The translations under genes were made by a program, and so were the position numbers. The notes beneath the pieces were generated by a model. The model did not search any database, was not told the DNA's origin, and saw only the letters and a program-made list of their open reading frames with translations. 64,000 nucleotides of DNA, taken from contig NZ_FYAK01000012.1 of the NCBI RefSeq assembly GCF_900185615.1, positions 20,374 to 84,373 on the forward strand. The letters run 5' to 3'. Each line of letters opens with the position of its first letter. Positions within the stretch are counted from its first letter, which is position 1. The stretch comes from Photobacterium malacitanum (lineage in GTDB: Bacteria; Pseudomonadota; Gammaproteobacteria; Enterobacterales; Vibrionaceae). This document shows, in pieces, positions 1 through 8,927 of the stretch.

Positions 1-901
1 TCGCTTAGCTAATGGCGAGTTAGATTGCGATCGGATGTTAGTGCCATTAACCAATGCTGCAGGAGAACAAGCAGCATGGGTGTTGGCGGTCCCATTTTTA
101 CGTAGCGCTGATTTACGCACTGAAAACTTAACTGAAACCGATGATCGATTGATTAAGGGGGTTGAGGTGTTATATGCCGAAATGACAGCCGCAGCCCGTG
201 AACGTAAACAGCCACAGCAAGCGTTAATCGGCATGGGCCATGCGTATATGGCGTCAGGGCAGATATCTGAAATGTCAGAACGACGAGTGTTAGGCGGTAA
301 TCAGCATGCATTACCTGCGACTATTTTTGCCGATGATGTCAGCTATGTTGCCCTTGGTCATTTACATTTAGCTCAGAAAGTTGCCAAGCAAGAACATGTG
401 CGTTATTGCGGCTCTCCGATTCCGTTATCAATGGCAGAGCGTAATTACAGCCATCAAATCGTAGTGGTTGAATTAGATGGCGCTGAAGTTACCAAGGTAG
501 AGCCAGTCACCATTCCGCGTAGTGTTGATATGCTAAAAATTCCCGCTAAAGCAGCCCCATTAGATGAGGTGTTAGTGGCACTTAAAGCTTTGCCTGATGA
601 TGAATTGCCGCGTGAGCAACAACCGTTTTTAGAAGTCCACGTCTTACTTGATAAACCACAAGCCTTGCTGCGTGAAAAAGTGTTGCAAGCCTTAGAAGGT
701 AAATCAGTACGGTTAGCCAAAATTACTCCCCATTATAAGCATGATGAACAGCAACAGAGTTTGCAGCATCAACGTTTATCAGAGGTGTCACCACAGCAAG
801 TATTTTCCCTTAGTTGGGCTAAAAAATACGCCGGTGAGCCTGACGCTGAAATGAGTGCCGCCTTTGAGAGTTTATTAGCGCAAGTTGAAGAACAACAATA
901 A
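1..901 (+). CDS. sbcD: SbcD, nuclease subunit of SbcCD (5' end outside window)
   Basis: The reading frame is open from the first bases, so the gene starts upstream; an internal Met lies at 35. SbcD is the Mn-dependent phosphoesterase (Mre11-like) half of SbcCD, which cleaves DNA hairpins and protein-blocked ends. The visible part carries a GHAYMAS stretch and the motif YVALGHLHLA, the conserved G-H-x-H metal-binding region of the calcineurin-like phosphoesterase fold, followed by the C-terminal capping domain. It is followed 17 bp later by sbcC, as in most gammaproteobacteria, so the two are probably co-transcribed. Identity rests on these motifs plus the neighbour. Confidence 0.93.
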   Translation, partial: RLANGELDCDRMLVPLTNAAGEQAAWVLAVPFLRSADLRTENLTETDDRLIKGVEVLYAEMTAAARERKQPQQALIGMGHAYMASGQISEMSERRVLGGNQHALPATIFADDVSYVALGHLHLAQKVAKQEHVRYCGSPIPLSMAERNYSHQIVVVELDGAEVTKVEPVTIPRSVDMLKIPAKAAPLDEVLVALKALPDDELPREQQPFLEVHVLLDKPQALLREKVLQALEGKSVRLAKITPHYKHDEQQQSLQHQRLSEVSPQQVFSLSWAKKYAGEPDAEMSAAFESLLAQVEEQQ

Positions 902-918
902 TAATAGGGAGTAATACC

Positions 919-3900
919 ATGAGAATTCTTGCACTGCGTGGTGAAAATTTAGCCAGTCTACAAACCAAATTTGAGATTGATTTTGCTGGTGGCCGCTTAG
1001 CGGATGCGGGCTTATTTGCGATCACCGGTAAAACTGGTGCGGGTAAATCAACCTTACTCGATGCGATTTGTTTAGCGTTATATGATCGTATTCCACGGCT
1101 GCAATCAAATAAAAAAAATGATGCTGAAATTGGACGCGATAGCGATGAGAATCGCATTAAAGCCAATGATGTTCGCAGTATATTATCGCGCGGTAAAGCC
1201 GACGGTTTTGCCGAAGTCGATTTTATTGCTAATGATGGCTCGCAGTGGCGTAGCCATTGGCAAGTGCGTCGTGCGCGTGGTCGTGCGGAAGGCAAAATGC
1301 AAGCGGCAGAGCAATGGCTTGAAAACCTAGAAACAGGGCAGCGTTTTGCAGGTAAAAAGCAAGAGTTACAAGCTGAAATTGAACGCTTAATTGGGCTTAG
1401 TTTTGATCAGTTTCGACGCGCAGTGATGTTACCTCAAGGTGAATTTGCCGCCTTTTTAAAAGCGGGGGCCGATGAGCGTGCCACTTTATTAGAGCGCATG
1501 ACTGGCGGTGAGATCTACGGTCGATTATCGATTGCAGCCCATGAACGTGCCAAAGATGAAAAATTAAAACTGACTCAGTTACAAGCTAAGTTAGGTGACA
1601 TTGCATTGTTAACCGATGAAGAGCAACAATTGTTAACCAGTCAATTGGCGACGACACGTGAGCAAGTTAATCGTCAACAACAACAGCTAGAGCAATTAAA
1701 ATACCATCAAAATGTGATCGTCAATGCAGCCAAACTTACTCAACGCAGTGCTGAAAGTGAGCAGCAGTTATCGCAAGCTAAGCAGGCGCAACAGTTGGCT
1801 GAGCCGCGTTATGTACAACTTGAAAAATATGAACAAGCATTGCCAGCACGTGGTGATTTCACGTTATTAGCACAAGCTAAACAGCAAGTGAACAAATGGC
1901 AACAAACGCTGCAAGCGACAACCACAGCGCTAACGGCTAAGCAGCACCAGCAGGTCGTATTGCAAGATAGTGTTCAGCAAGGCCAGCAGCAATTGACGCA
2001 AACACAGCAAGCGTTAACCGAGCTTGAGCCAAAGTTAAAGCAAGCGGCAAGTATTGAACAACAACGCGCAGGTCTACAGCAGCAAAGTGTTGAGTTACAA
2101 CAGCAATTAGCAGAGTTAAATAACCAGTTAACGGCACAACGGCAGCAATTGGCGAGTCAGCAGCAACAGCAACAGCTCGCTCAATCTCAGCAACAACAAG
2201 TGCAGGCGGCATTGGCGCAAACCCAAGCAGTAAAAGCGTTAGTAGAACAGCAAAATGCGATCAAAGATAACCTAAACCAGTTTCAACACGCACAAAGCCA
2301 AATTGAGCAGTTGCAGACAGAGATTAAGCAGCGTCAAACCGCATTAGCGACCATTACTCAGCAGCAGACGGAGCTTGATCAACAGCTCTCTGCTTTGGAT
2401 CAGCGCCAGCAGCAATTAACCCAGCAAACCGCAGCCCACGATCTAACGGCATTAGAGCAATGCCAAGATCAACAGCGCCAACACTATGGCGCTTATCAGC
2501 AATTAAGTGGTTTACTCAAAGAGAGTTTATTTGGGCTTGATAAATGGCATGGAGTACTACAACAGCGGGATAAATTTCAGCTGCAACTGCAAGGATTAGT
2601 CTCTCATATTGCCAGTTGTGAGCAACGCTTAACGGCATTAACGCCCCAATTATTGCAATTGAATGCGCAGCACAAAGAAGTTGAGTTACAGCTTAACCAA
2701 AGCCGAGCAGTGATGAGTTTAACTGATTATCGTGAGCAGTTAATTGACGGCGAACCGTGTCCATTATGTGGTTCGGAACAGCATCCTTATCAGCAGCATA
2801 ACCCGCAAGTTGAAACCATTATTAGTCAGCAGCAACAGCGACTACAACAATTAGCGCAACAACGGCAAGATGCTCACGCCGAACAGCGACAGTTAACTCA
2901 ATCTGTTGCTCAAGATAAGCAACGTCAAACTGAGCTTGAGCAAGATATTGTAGGCTTTAACAACAGCATTGAAACGCTAGTTAAGCAGCAACAATGCCAG
3001 TGGACAGATTTAATGGCGACCGATCTTAATGGCATTAGCTTGGCAGAGATTGTGTTAGCCATTGACAGCGATGTCGCCCAATTAGCACATTATCAAGCGA
3101 GCTGGTCACAAGCATTAGAAAATGCGGCAGCCCAAATGCAGCACATTAAAACTGAAGGTGAACAGCGCAAATTATTGATTGAAAATGTTAAGCAACAGCA
3201 GCATCAGTTGCAGCAATTAAGTCAACAACAAGCTGAGCTTAAAGAACAATGTCATCTGTTAACTCAACAGCAAACGCAAGCGCAAGAACAGCTTAATGCC
3301 TTTAGTGCGCAAATTAGCAGCTTGCAAAACGTGGTCGACGAAAGACAACAGGCGTTAATGGCAATTTATGGCAATGACAGTTGGCTTACAGGGTTAGCAC
3401 AACAAGGTAAAGCGGGCTTTATCGCCGATTTAGAACACCAAATTGAGCATTATCAAACCAATATTGAGCAACAACAACAGCTTGAAAAACAACTAATTGA
3501 GTTGGCTCCAGTGTTAGCAACCTTGACCAATAGCGTTCAACATGGCGATCAACAAGCCACTGAAATTGGTGCGAAAGTCACGCGTCTGGTTGAAGAGCAG
3601 CAAGGATGTTGGCAGCAGCGAATGGCACTCATTGGTGAAGCGCCGTTAGCAACCATTGAACATGCAGCCAAAGCCGATGTTGAAGCGCAGCAACAACAAT
3701 GCCAACAACGACAAACCCAATTACACCAATTGGCCGAAGTGATCGCAGCTGACGTTGCTAAACAGCATCATGCGACCCAGCAGCTAGCCGAATTTGAAAC
3801 GGCACAGCAACAGTTACAACAACAGTGGCAAGCATGGTTGCAAAAATTGGCGTTAACCGATGCTGAATTAACCGCGTTGTTAAGTCACGATGAAACATGG

Positions 3901-4716
3901 TTGCAACACCTGCGCAGTGAGTTAAAACAACTAGAACAAGCGGTAGCTCAAGGTGAGACCATTGTTAAAGAACGCCACCAAGCTCAAGTCGATTTTGAGC
4001 CAAGCGTTGAATTAGCTCAGCTGTGGTTTAGCGACCATGAGATGAGCGATGACGTTGTAATGCAACAACAAATGTTAACGCAATGGCAGGCTGAAAAACT
4101 TCAACTAGATGATCAGGTGTTCCAATTACGCCAACGTTTAGAGCAAGGCGAGCAAGCACAGCAACAAGCGGGCGATCTTCGCAATGCTTTAGCCGCTCAA
4201 CAAACTCAAACTGAGCTGTGGCTGCAAATGAATGAGTTAATTGGCTCGGCTACGGGGAATAAATTTAGAACCTTGGCGCAAGGCTTAACCCTGCAACAAT
4301 TAGTGCTCGCTGCCAACGAACACCTGCAAGACTTAGCGCCCCGTTATGCGCTGCAACCAGTACCGGGAAGTCCATTAGCCTTGCAAGTTATCGATCATGA
4401 TATGGGCGATGAAGTGCGCAGTGTTGAATCACTCTCCGGTGGCGAAAGTTTCTTGGTGTCATTGTCATTAGCACTGGCCTTAGCTTCGCTGGCGGCAGAT
4501 ACTCGCCAATTAGGATCGCTGTTTATTGATGAAGGGTTTGGTACTCTCGATCCTGAAAGTTTAGAAATGGCATTAGCTTGTTTAGATGCATTGCAAGCAG
4601 ATGGACGTCAGATTGGCGTGATTTCGCATGTGGGCACATTAGTCGAGCGGATTGGAGTGCAAGTTGCGGTGGAGGCGATGGGGGGCGGTCGTAGTCAAAT
4701 TGTCATTAAAGGGTAA
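919..4716 (+). CDS. sbcC: SbcC, SMC-like ATPase subunit of SbcCD
   Basis: A 1265-aa Rad50-type ATPase, longer than the roughly 1050 aa of E. coli SbcC. Walker A (GKTGAGKST) lies near residues 37-45, the ABC signature LSGGES near 1172, and Walker B (SLFIDEGFGTLDP) near 1200. The zinc-hook CPLCG sits at about residue 614, between two very long coiled-coil arms. The arms are extraordinarily glutamine-rich, with many QQQQ runs. The complex processes palindromes and hairpins left by replication and feeds breaks to repair. An SD-like GGGAG precedes the ATG. The extra length lies in the coiled coils rather than in an added domain, as far as I can see. Confidence 0.96.
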   Translation: MRILALRGENLASLQTKFEIDFAGGRLADAGLFAITGKTGAGKSTLLDAICLALYDRIPRLQSNKKNDAEIGRDSDENRIKANDVRSILSRGKADGFAEVDFIANDGSQWRSHWQVRRARGRAEGKMQAAEQWLENLETGQRFAGKKQELQAEIERLIGLSFDQFRRAVMLPQGEFAAFLKAGADERATLLERMTGGEIYGRLSIAAHERAKDEKLKLTQLQAKLGDIALLTDEEQQLLTSQLATTREQVNRQQQQLEQLKYHQNVIVNAAKLTQRSAESEQQLSQAKQAQQLAEPRYVQLEKYEQALPARGDFTLLAQAKQQVNKWQQTLQATTTALTAKQHQQVVLQDSVQQGQQQLTQTQQALTELEPKLKQAASIEQQRAGLQQQSVELQQQLAELNNQLTAQRQQLASQQQQQQLAQSQQQQVQAALAQTQAVKALVEQQNAIKDNLNQFQHAQSQIEQLQTEIKQRQTALATITQQQTELDQQLSALDQRQQQLTQQTAAHDLTALEQCQDQQRQHYGAYQQLSGLLKESLFGLDKWHGVLQQRDKFQLQLQGLVSHIASCEQRLTALTPQLLQLNAQHKEVELQLNQSRAVMSLTDYREQLIDGEPCPLCGSEQHPYQQHNPQVETIISQQQQRLQQLAQQRQDAHAEQRQLTQSVAQDKQRQTELEQDIVGFNNSIETLVKQQQCQWTDLMATDLNGISLAEIVLAIDSDVAQLAHYQASWSQALENAAAQMQHIKTEGEQRKLLIENVKQQQHQLQQLSQQQAELKEQCHLLTQQQTQAQEQLNAFSAQISSLQNVVDERQQALMAIYGNDSWLTGLAQQGKAGFIADLEHQIEHYQTNIEQQQQLEKQLIELAPVLATLTNSVQHGDQQATEIGAKVTRLVEEQQGCWQQRMALIGEAPLATIEHAAKADVEAQQQQCQQRQTQLHQLAEVIAADVAKQHHATQQLAEFETAQQQLQQQWQAWLQKLALTDAELTALLSHDETWLQHLRSELKQLEQAVAQGETIVKERHQAQVDFEPSVELAQLWFSDHEMSDDVVMQQQMLTQWQAEKLQLDDQVFQLRQRLEQGEQAQQQAGDLRNALAAQQTQTELWLQMNELIGSATGNKFRTLAQGLTLQQLVLAANEHLQDLAPRYALQPVPGSPLALQVIDHDMGDEVRSVESLSGGESFLVSLSLALALASLAADTRQLGSLFIDEGFGTLDPESLEMALACLDALQADGRQIGVISHVGTLVERIGVQVAVEAMGGGRSQIVIKG

Positions 4717-4819
4717 TAAGATTTACAGCAAGAGTTTGGTTAATTTTGTTGTAATATCAAATAATAAGCTTACTTTTTGCTGTTGTTATTGATTCTATTA
4801 AAACCAGCTTTCTCTGCAA

Positions 4820-4853
4820 AAGTCACAAAAGTGTCATAATTTACACACATAAT
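4820..4853 (+). promoter_or_regulatory. Pho box and -10 upstream of phoB
   Basis: Two half-sites GTCAC (4822) and GTCAT (4833) lie exactly 11 bp apart with an A-rich spacer, matching the 11-bp direct-repeat PhoB box. About 10 bp after the 18-bp core comes CATAAT (4848-4853), a plausible -10. PhoB boxes normally replace the -35, so this indicates autoregulation of phoB under phosphate starvation. The match was made by eye. Confidence 0.8.
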
Positions 4854-4894
4854 AACGCATGTCAGAGAAAGCAACCGACTAGGTATATTTGATT

Positions 4895-5584
4895 ATGGTA
4901 AGACGGATTCTTGTAGTAGAGGACGAAGCACCGATTCGTGAAATGCTGTGCTTTGTACTAGAGCAAAATGGATATCAGGCGATTGAAGCTGAAGATTACG
5001 ACAGCGCATTAGAGAAAATGAGCGAACCGTATCCAGAGTTGATTTTAATGGATTGGATGTTACCTGGTGGTTCAGGTATCAATTTAATCAAACATTTAAA
5101 GCGTGATGAGTTGACTCGCCAAATTCCAGTGGTGATGTTAACTGCTCGTGGTGAAGAAGAAGATAAAGTGCGTGGGTTAGAAGTGGGCGCGGATGATTAC
5201 ATCACTAAACCATTCTCACCTAAAGAGCTTATGGCACGTTTAAAAGCCGTGATGCGCCGCGCTTCGCCAACGTCTTTAGATGATATAATTGACGTTCAAG
5301 GTTTGAAATTAGACCCAGTTTCACATCGCGTAACTTCAGCCGATGAGCCACTTGATATGGGGCCGACTGAGTTTAAGATGCTGCACTTTTTTATGACTCA
5401 CCAAGAGCGTGTTTATAGTCGCGAACAATTGCTCAACAATGTGTGGGGCACCAATGTCTATGTTGAAGATCGTACCGTTGATGTGCATATTCGTCGCTTG
5501 CGTAAAGCGCTTGAAAATGACGGCCACGATAAGATGATTCAAACGGTGCGCGGGGCGGGATACCGTTTCTCAACTCGAATGTAA
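4895..5584 (+). CDS. phoB: PhoB, phosphate response regulator
   Basis: A 229-aa OmpR-family response regulator. The receiver domain has the acidic pair near residue 10, the phosphoacceptor Asp53 in LMDWMLPGG, and the conserved Thr/Lys ([17 protein letters not shown]). The C-terminal winged helix carries the [12 protein letters not shown] recognition helix typical of PhoB. The start [11 protein letters not shown] at 4895 is chosen over an in-frame TTG at 4889 because it matches the family start (E. coli [11 protein letters not shown]). It activates the Pho regulon, including pstC at 15796. A Pho box lies directly upstream and phoR lies downstream. Confidence 0.97.
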   Translation: MVRRILVVEDEAPIREMLCFVLEQNGYQAIEAEDYDSALEKMSEPYPELILMDWMLPGGSGINLIKHLKRDELTRQIPVVMLTARGEEEDKVRGLEVGADDYITKPFSPKELMARLKAVMRRASPTSLDDIIDVQGLKLDPVSHRVTSADEPLDMGPTEFKMLHFFMTHQERVYSREQLLNNVWGTNVYVEDRTVDVHIRRLRKALENDGHDKMIQTVRGAGYRFSTRM

Positions 5585-5622
5585 GTCTCAGTTTTTGCAC
5601 GCCTTAGCAGTGGCAAACTATT

Positions 5623-5664
5623 AACCTTCATTGTTATCGTGTGGCTATGATAACAATGAAGGTT
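5623..5664. repeat. Perfect 16-bp inverted repeat between phoB and phoR
   Basis: AACCTTCATTGTTATC (5623-5638) is repeated in exact reverse complement at 5649-5664 with a 10-nt loop, and a weakly T-rich GTTGGTTTT follows. It could be a leaky terminator or a processing hairpin that lowers phoR relative to phoB, or an operator. The stem is AT-rich, so it is not a classic strong terminator. Confidence 0.75.
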
Positions 5665-5737
5665 GTGTTGGTTTTATCGAATAGAAAAATAGCATAACGG
5701 AACCACACTACTCCTCCGTTACTGCTAGGAGTAACAC

Positions 5738-7069
5738 ATGGTGGAAAGGTTGACATGGAAAAGGCTGGTTGGGGAGCTGATATTATTTTATCTGCCTTGG
5801 CTCGTGCTTGGCATTATTTTTGGCTATCTACCGTGGTTTTTATTAATTGCCACTTGGATTCAACTCGGCTGGCATTTTCATAATCAACTTAAGATGTCGA
5901 ATTGGTTATGGAAAGATCGCAGCTTAACTCCACCTTCAGGTTCTGGCAGTTGGGAACCGCTGTTTAATGGTATCTACCGGTTACAACAACGTAATCGTCG
6001 CCGCCGAAAAGAATTAACGACCTTGATTCGCCGTTTCCGCAATGGTGCTGAATCGCTGCCCGATGCGGTGGTGGTGTTTCGTAGTGAAGGTAACATTGTT
6101 TGGTGTAATAAATTAGCCCAGCAATTATTAGGTTTACGTTGGCCTGATGATAGCGGTCAACCGATCAGTAATTTATTACGTAGCCCAGATTTTGTACGCT
6201 ACCTTTCTCGTCAAACATTTGATACTCCATTAGAAATCACCTCACCGATGAACTATGACCGTACTTTAGAGTTGCGGATCATGCGTTACACTGAGGGGGA
6301 ATATCTGATGGCTGTACGTGATGTATCACAGTTAAAACAACTGGAAGGCATGCGACGTAACTTTTTTGCCAATGTGTCGCATGAATTACGCACGCCAATG
6401 ACCGTTTTACAAGGCTATCTTGAAATGGCACAAGATCCTGAAATGCTGATGGGACCGATGTGGGATCGTGCCCATGGTGTGATGACCGAGCAATTGGCGC
6501 GCATGAATGCATTGGTTGAGCAATTGCTGACATTATCTAAAATTGAAGCAGCACCAACGATTGAGCTTGAAGAAATTGTTGATGTGCCAGCAATGTTAGA
6601 TATTTTAGAAAAAGAAGCGATTTCTCTTAGTGGTAATAAAAATCAATCGATTACGTTTGATGTTGATAGCAGCTTAAAAGTATTGGGTGATGATGATCAA
6701 CTCCGCAGTGCGATTTCAAACTTGGTTTATAACGCGGTTAAGCATACACCTAATGATGCTGCAATCCATGTGCGTTGGTATCGCTCATCAATGGGGCCAA
6801 GATTAGAAGTTACTGACAGTGGTGAAGGTATTGCAGCGCAACATATTCATCGTTTAACGGAACGTTTTTATCGTGTTGATAAAGCTCGCTCGCGTGAGAC
6901 TGGTGGTAGTGGGCTAGGGCTAGCAATTGTTAAACATGCGCTTAGCCATCATGATTCACACTTAGAAATTGATAGTGAACTGAATAAAGGCAGTACCTTT
7001 TCATTCACATTACCAAGTCGGTTAGCCGCTGATAGTGCTCAACTTGATATTGTGGCTCATAATGAGTAA
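5738..7069 (+). CDS. phoR: PhoR, phosphate sensor histidine kinase
   Basis: A 443-aa membrane kinase closely following E. coli PhoR. Two N-terminal membrane segments (about residues 10-50) are followed by a charged cytoplasmic linker, a PAS domain ([12 protein letters not shown] onward, about 100-200), a dimerisation/H-box domain with phospho-His215 in [11 protein letters not shown], and an HATPase domain with N-box ([11 protein letters not shown]) and G-boxes ([16 protein letters not shown]). There is no large periplasmic sensor; in this family the signal comes through PstSCAB/PhoU. It phosphorylates PhoB and is separated from it by a long hairpin, so its expression may be set apart from that of phoB. 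The start at 5738 matches the family. Confidence 0.97.
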   Translation: MVERLTWKRLVGELILFYLPWLVLGIIFGYLPWFLLIATWIQLGWHFHNQLKMSNWLWKDRSLTPPSGSGSWEPLFNGIYRLQQRNRRRRKELTTLIRRFRNGAESLPDAVVVFRSEGNIVWCNKLAQQLLGLRWPDDSGQPISNLLRSPDFVRYLSRQTFDTPLEITSPMNYDRTLELRIMRYTEGEYLMAVRDVSQLKQLEGMRRNFFANVSHELRTPMTVLQGYLEMAQDPEMLMGPMWDRAHGVMTEQLARMNALVEQLLTLSKIEAAPTIELEEIVDVPAMLDILEKEAISLSGNKNQSITFDVDSSLKVLGDDDQLRSAISNLVYNAVKHTPNDAAIHVRWYRSSMGPRLEVTDSGEGIAAQHIHRLTERFYRVDKARSRETGGSGLGLAIVKHALSHHDSHLEIDSELNKGSTFSFTLPSRLAADSAQLDIVAHNE

Positions 7070-7090
7070 TCACTTGGGTAAGGATGCCTT

Positions 7091-8107
7091 ATGTTAATCT
7101 CAGCGCTAACAAAAACCATCACTCGTGCGATCACTGGTGTATGGTTATTGGGGCTATTTGCCGCTGAACCTGTGGCTGCGGCAACCAATACCGCGGCAGC
7201 GACTGCTGTGGATACCCAATTACAGCCGTACCATAAAGTCAGTGGTATTTCGGGCAATTTATCGTCTGTTGGTTCTGATACCTTAGCTAACTTAATGACC
7301 TATTGGACCGAGGCATTTAAACGCCAATACCCGAACGTTAATATTCAAATTCAAACCTCAGGCTCATCAACTGCACCGACTGCGTTGGTGGAAGCAACGG
7401 CACAATTAGGGCCGATGAGTCGTCAAATGAAAACCAAAGAAATTGAAGCGTTTGAAAAAGAATACGGCTATAAACCGACCGCGATTAAAGTCGCCGTTGA
7501 TGCATTGGCAGTGTTTGTTCATGAAGATAATCCGCTTAAAGGGATTAATTTCGAGCAGCTAGATGCAATATATTCACGCACTCTACGCTGTGGCGCTTTA
7601 GTGCCGATCACTCAGTGGGGGCAATTAGGGTTGCCAAATAGTTGGCAGCAGCGTGATATTCAATTATTTGGTCGTAATTCAGTCTCTGGCACTTACGGCG
7701 ACTTTAAAAAGCGTGCTTTATGCCGTGGTGATTTTCGTAATAACGTTAATGAACAGCCGGGTTCAGCCTCAGTGGTACAGTCTGTTTCAACCTCATTAAA
7801 TGCAATTGGTTATTCTGGAATTGGCTATAAAACCACCGGTATCCGTGCCATTCCCGTTGCCCGTGAAGGCACTGATTATATTGAGGCAACCGTTGAGAAT
7901 TCGATCAATGGCAACTACCCATTATCGCGTTATTTGTATTTGTACATTAACAAACATCCTAACAAAGCTTTAGCGCCGATGGAGCAAGAGTTTTTGCGCT
8001 TTATTCTATCAAGTGATGGGCAAAATATTGTGCAAAAAGATGGCTATATTCCATTACCGGTCGCGATCGTCAAGGAAAATATGGTCAAGTTGGGGCTGAA
8101 AGATTGA
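7091..8107 (+). CDS. pstS: PstS-type periplasmic phosphate-binding protein
   Basis: A 338-aa secreted protein with a signal peptide of about 30 residues ending near PVAAA. The mature part begins with [15 protein letters not shown] and has [25 protein letters not shown] and [12 protein letters not shown], the serine/threonine-rich phosphate-binding loops of the PBP/PstS family. It starts 21 bp after phoR with no promoter or Pho box visible between, so it probably belongs to the phoBR operon. The transporter's other subunits lie in a separate operon at 15796. It belongs to the PhoX/PstS-like branch common in Vibrionaceae rather than being a close copy of E. coli PstS. A terminator follows. Confidence 0.9.
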   Translation: MLISALTKTITRAITGVWLLGLFAAEPVAAATNTAAATAVDTQLQPYHKVSGISGNLSSVGSDTLANLMTYWTEAFKRQYPNVNIQIQTSGSSTAPTALVEATAQLGPMSRQMKTKEIEAFEKEYGYKPTAIKVAVDALAVFVHEDNPLKGINFEQLDAIYSRTLRCGALVPITQWGQLGLPNSWQQRDIQLFGRNSVSGTYGDFKKRALCRGDFRNNVNEQPGSASVVQSVSTSLNAIGYSGIGYKTTGIRAIPVAREGTDYIEATVENSINGNYPLSRYLYLYINKHPNKALAPMEQEFLRFILSSDGQNIVQKDGYIPLPVAIVKENMVKLGLKD

Positions 8108-8130
8108 GTTGGGTGTTAAGTAGGTACCAA

Positions 8131-8156
8131 AAAGGCTGCAATAACGCAGCCTTTTA
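8131..8156 (+). terminator. Terminator after pstS
   Basis: AAAGGCTGC and GCAGCCTTT pair around a short AATAAC loop and are followed by TTATTT. It closes the phoB-phoR-pstS unit. Confidence 0.8.
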
Positions 8157-8182
8157 TTTGAATATATCAAAATGGAAGTAAT

Positions 8183-8300
8183 CTCGACCCTCGACCCTCG
8201 ACCCTCGACCCTTGAACCTTGAACCTTGAACCTTGAACCTTGAACCTTGAACCTTGAACCTCGCAACTCTCGAACTCTCGAACTCTCGCAACCTCGCCCC
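8183..8300. repeat. Tandem 7-8-mer repeat patch (CTCGACC / CTTGAAC)
   Basis: Read directly: four copies of CTCGACC (8183-8210), seven of CTTGAAC (8211-8259), then degenerate 8-9-mers CTCGCAACT, CTCGAACT, CTCGAACT, CTCGCAAC and CTCGCCCC to 8300. The units are variants of CTYGAMC, so the array seems to have grown by slippage from related units. I recall similar GGTTCAAGGTTCGAG patches from intergenic regions of Vibrio and Photobacterium, but this was not checked. It lies between the conserved pstS and the accessory block. Confidence 0.9.
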
Positions 8301-8438
8301 TGTCTTTTTAATTATTCCTATATCGTAATAATATTTTGTGTTTTGATGGTATTGTTGTTTTTGGTGTAATTATTGATAATGGCCTCATCGAAACGCACAA
8401 GGCGTTCACAAATATCAATACACAAGGTTTTATTACTC

Positions 8439-8681
8439 ATGAAAACAGTTATTAAAGCAGCCATCGCCACCGCTATTATCGCTATGTCTTACAACGCATC
8501 AGCAAAAGATGGTGCCTTCACAGGTAATGTACAGTTTGAAAAAGCAGCCGTTAATAGCCTAAATGCTGGACACTACCAAAAGCAAGGTACCGCAGAGCGT
8601 TCACACTCAGGTGTGGTATTTACCCAACCTAAAGCGCACCTAAGCTTTGCTGAAAAATTGCTATCAGCGGCAGATAAATAA
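8439..8681 (+). CDS. Small predicted secreted protein, unknown function
   Basis: An 80-aa protein with a clear signal peptide: MKTVIK, a hydrophobic core AAIATAIIAMSY and the cleavage-like NASA-KD. The mature part (about 57 aa) is polar, has no cysteines, and shows no motif I recognise. The frame is open upstream to 8373, but the Met at 8439 gives a proper signal peptide, so that start is preferred. Its SD is weak (AAGG about 11 nt upstream). Its stop is followed in the same frame by the alcohol-dehydrogenase remnant, probably by chance. The gene may itself be truncated, since a deletion has plainly occurred next to it. Confidence 0.55.
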   Translation: MKTVIKAAIATAIIAMSYNASAKDGAFTGNVQFEKAAVNSLNAGHYQKQGTAERSHSGVVFTQPKAHLSFAEKLLSAADK

Positions 8682-8687
8682 CCACAA

Positions 8688-8858
8688 ATGCAGTACGGCG
8701 AGTACTTAGCTGGTATGGCATTCTCTAATGCTTCTTTAGGCTATGAAGATACGCTAGCGTTCATGACGCAAAACGCCCTAAACGATGCGTGTTCTTTAAC
8801 CAACCCACGCAAAGCGAGCCTAGAAGAAATCGTTAATATCTTCAAAGCACGGATGTAA
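8688..8858 (+). pseudogene. Remnant of an iron-containing alcohol dehydrogenase, internally deleted
   Basis: A 56-codon frame that reads as two separate pieces of a group III Fe-ADH (YiaY/AdhB type, about 382 aa). First comes QYGEYLAGMAFSNASLGY, the helix that leads to the iron-binding histidines. After a short EDTLAFMTQ junction comes the extreme C-terminus, NALNDACSLTNPRKASLEE through FKARM. The about 110 residues that normally lie between, including the metal-binding histidines (GGFYDLPHG region), are gone, as is everything N-terminal. It cannot be an active enzyme. A terminator-like hairpin follows, as expected for the original gene end. The match is to the family sequence as I remember it. 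Confidence 0.82.
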
Positions 8859-8878
8859 TACGCACCACCCTAAAAAAA

Positions 8879-8900
8879 GGCTGGGGAAAAATTCCCAGCC
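8879..8900 (+). terminator. Terminator-like hairpin after the Fe-ADH remnant
   Basis: GGCTGGGGAA pairs with TTCCCAGCC with a single bulged G. The stem is preceded by an A-run and followed by ATTATTAT. It probably ended the original dehydrogenase transcript. Confidence 0.6.
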
Positions 8901-8927
8901 ATTATTATAAAAAGAAGGACAAATCCA

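Larger units (their letters stand above)
8108..8438. other. Gene-free stretch at the start of the accessory block
   Basis: It holds the pstS terminator, the 7-mer repeat patch at 8183-8300 and then about 138 bp of AT-rich DNA that presumably contains the promoter of the next small gene. The minus-strand frame through the repeats encodes only a periodic GSRFKVQ-like peptide and is not a gene. Confidence 0.7.

Noticed and set aside
819..2212. Minus-strand and alternative frames within sbcC
   Set aside because: They are shadows of a long gene rich in repeated CAA/CAG codons, which open other frames by composition.
8054..8266. Minus-strand 70-aa frame through the heptamer repeats
   Set aside because: Its periodic GSRFKVQ/VEGR sequence is simply the translation of the tandem repeat, and it runs into the 3' end of pstS antisense.
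8183..8300. Possible CRISPR array
   Set aside because: Units are 7-9 bp, directly adjacent and without spacers; no cas genes are in the window.
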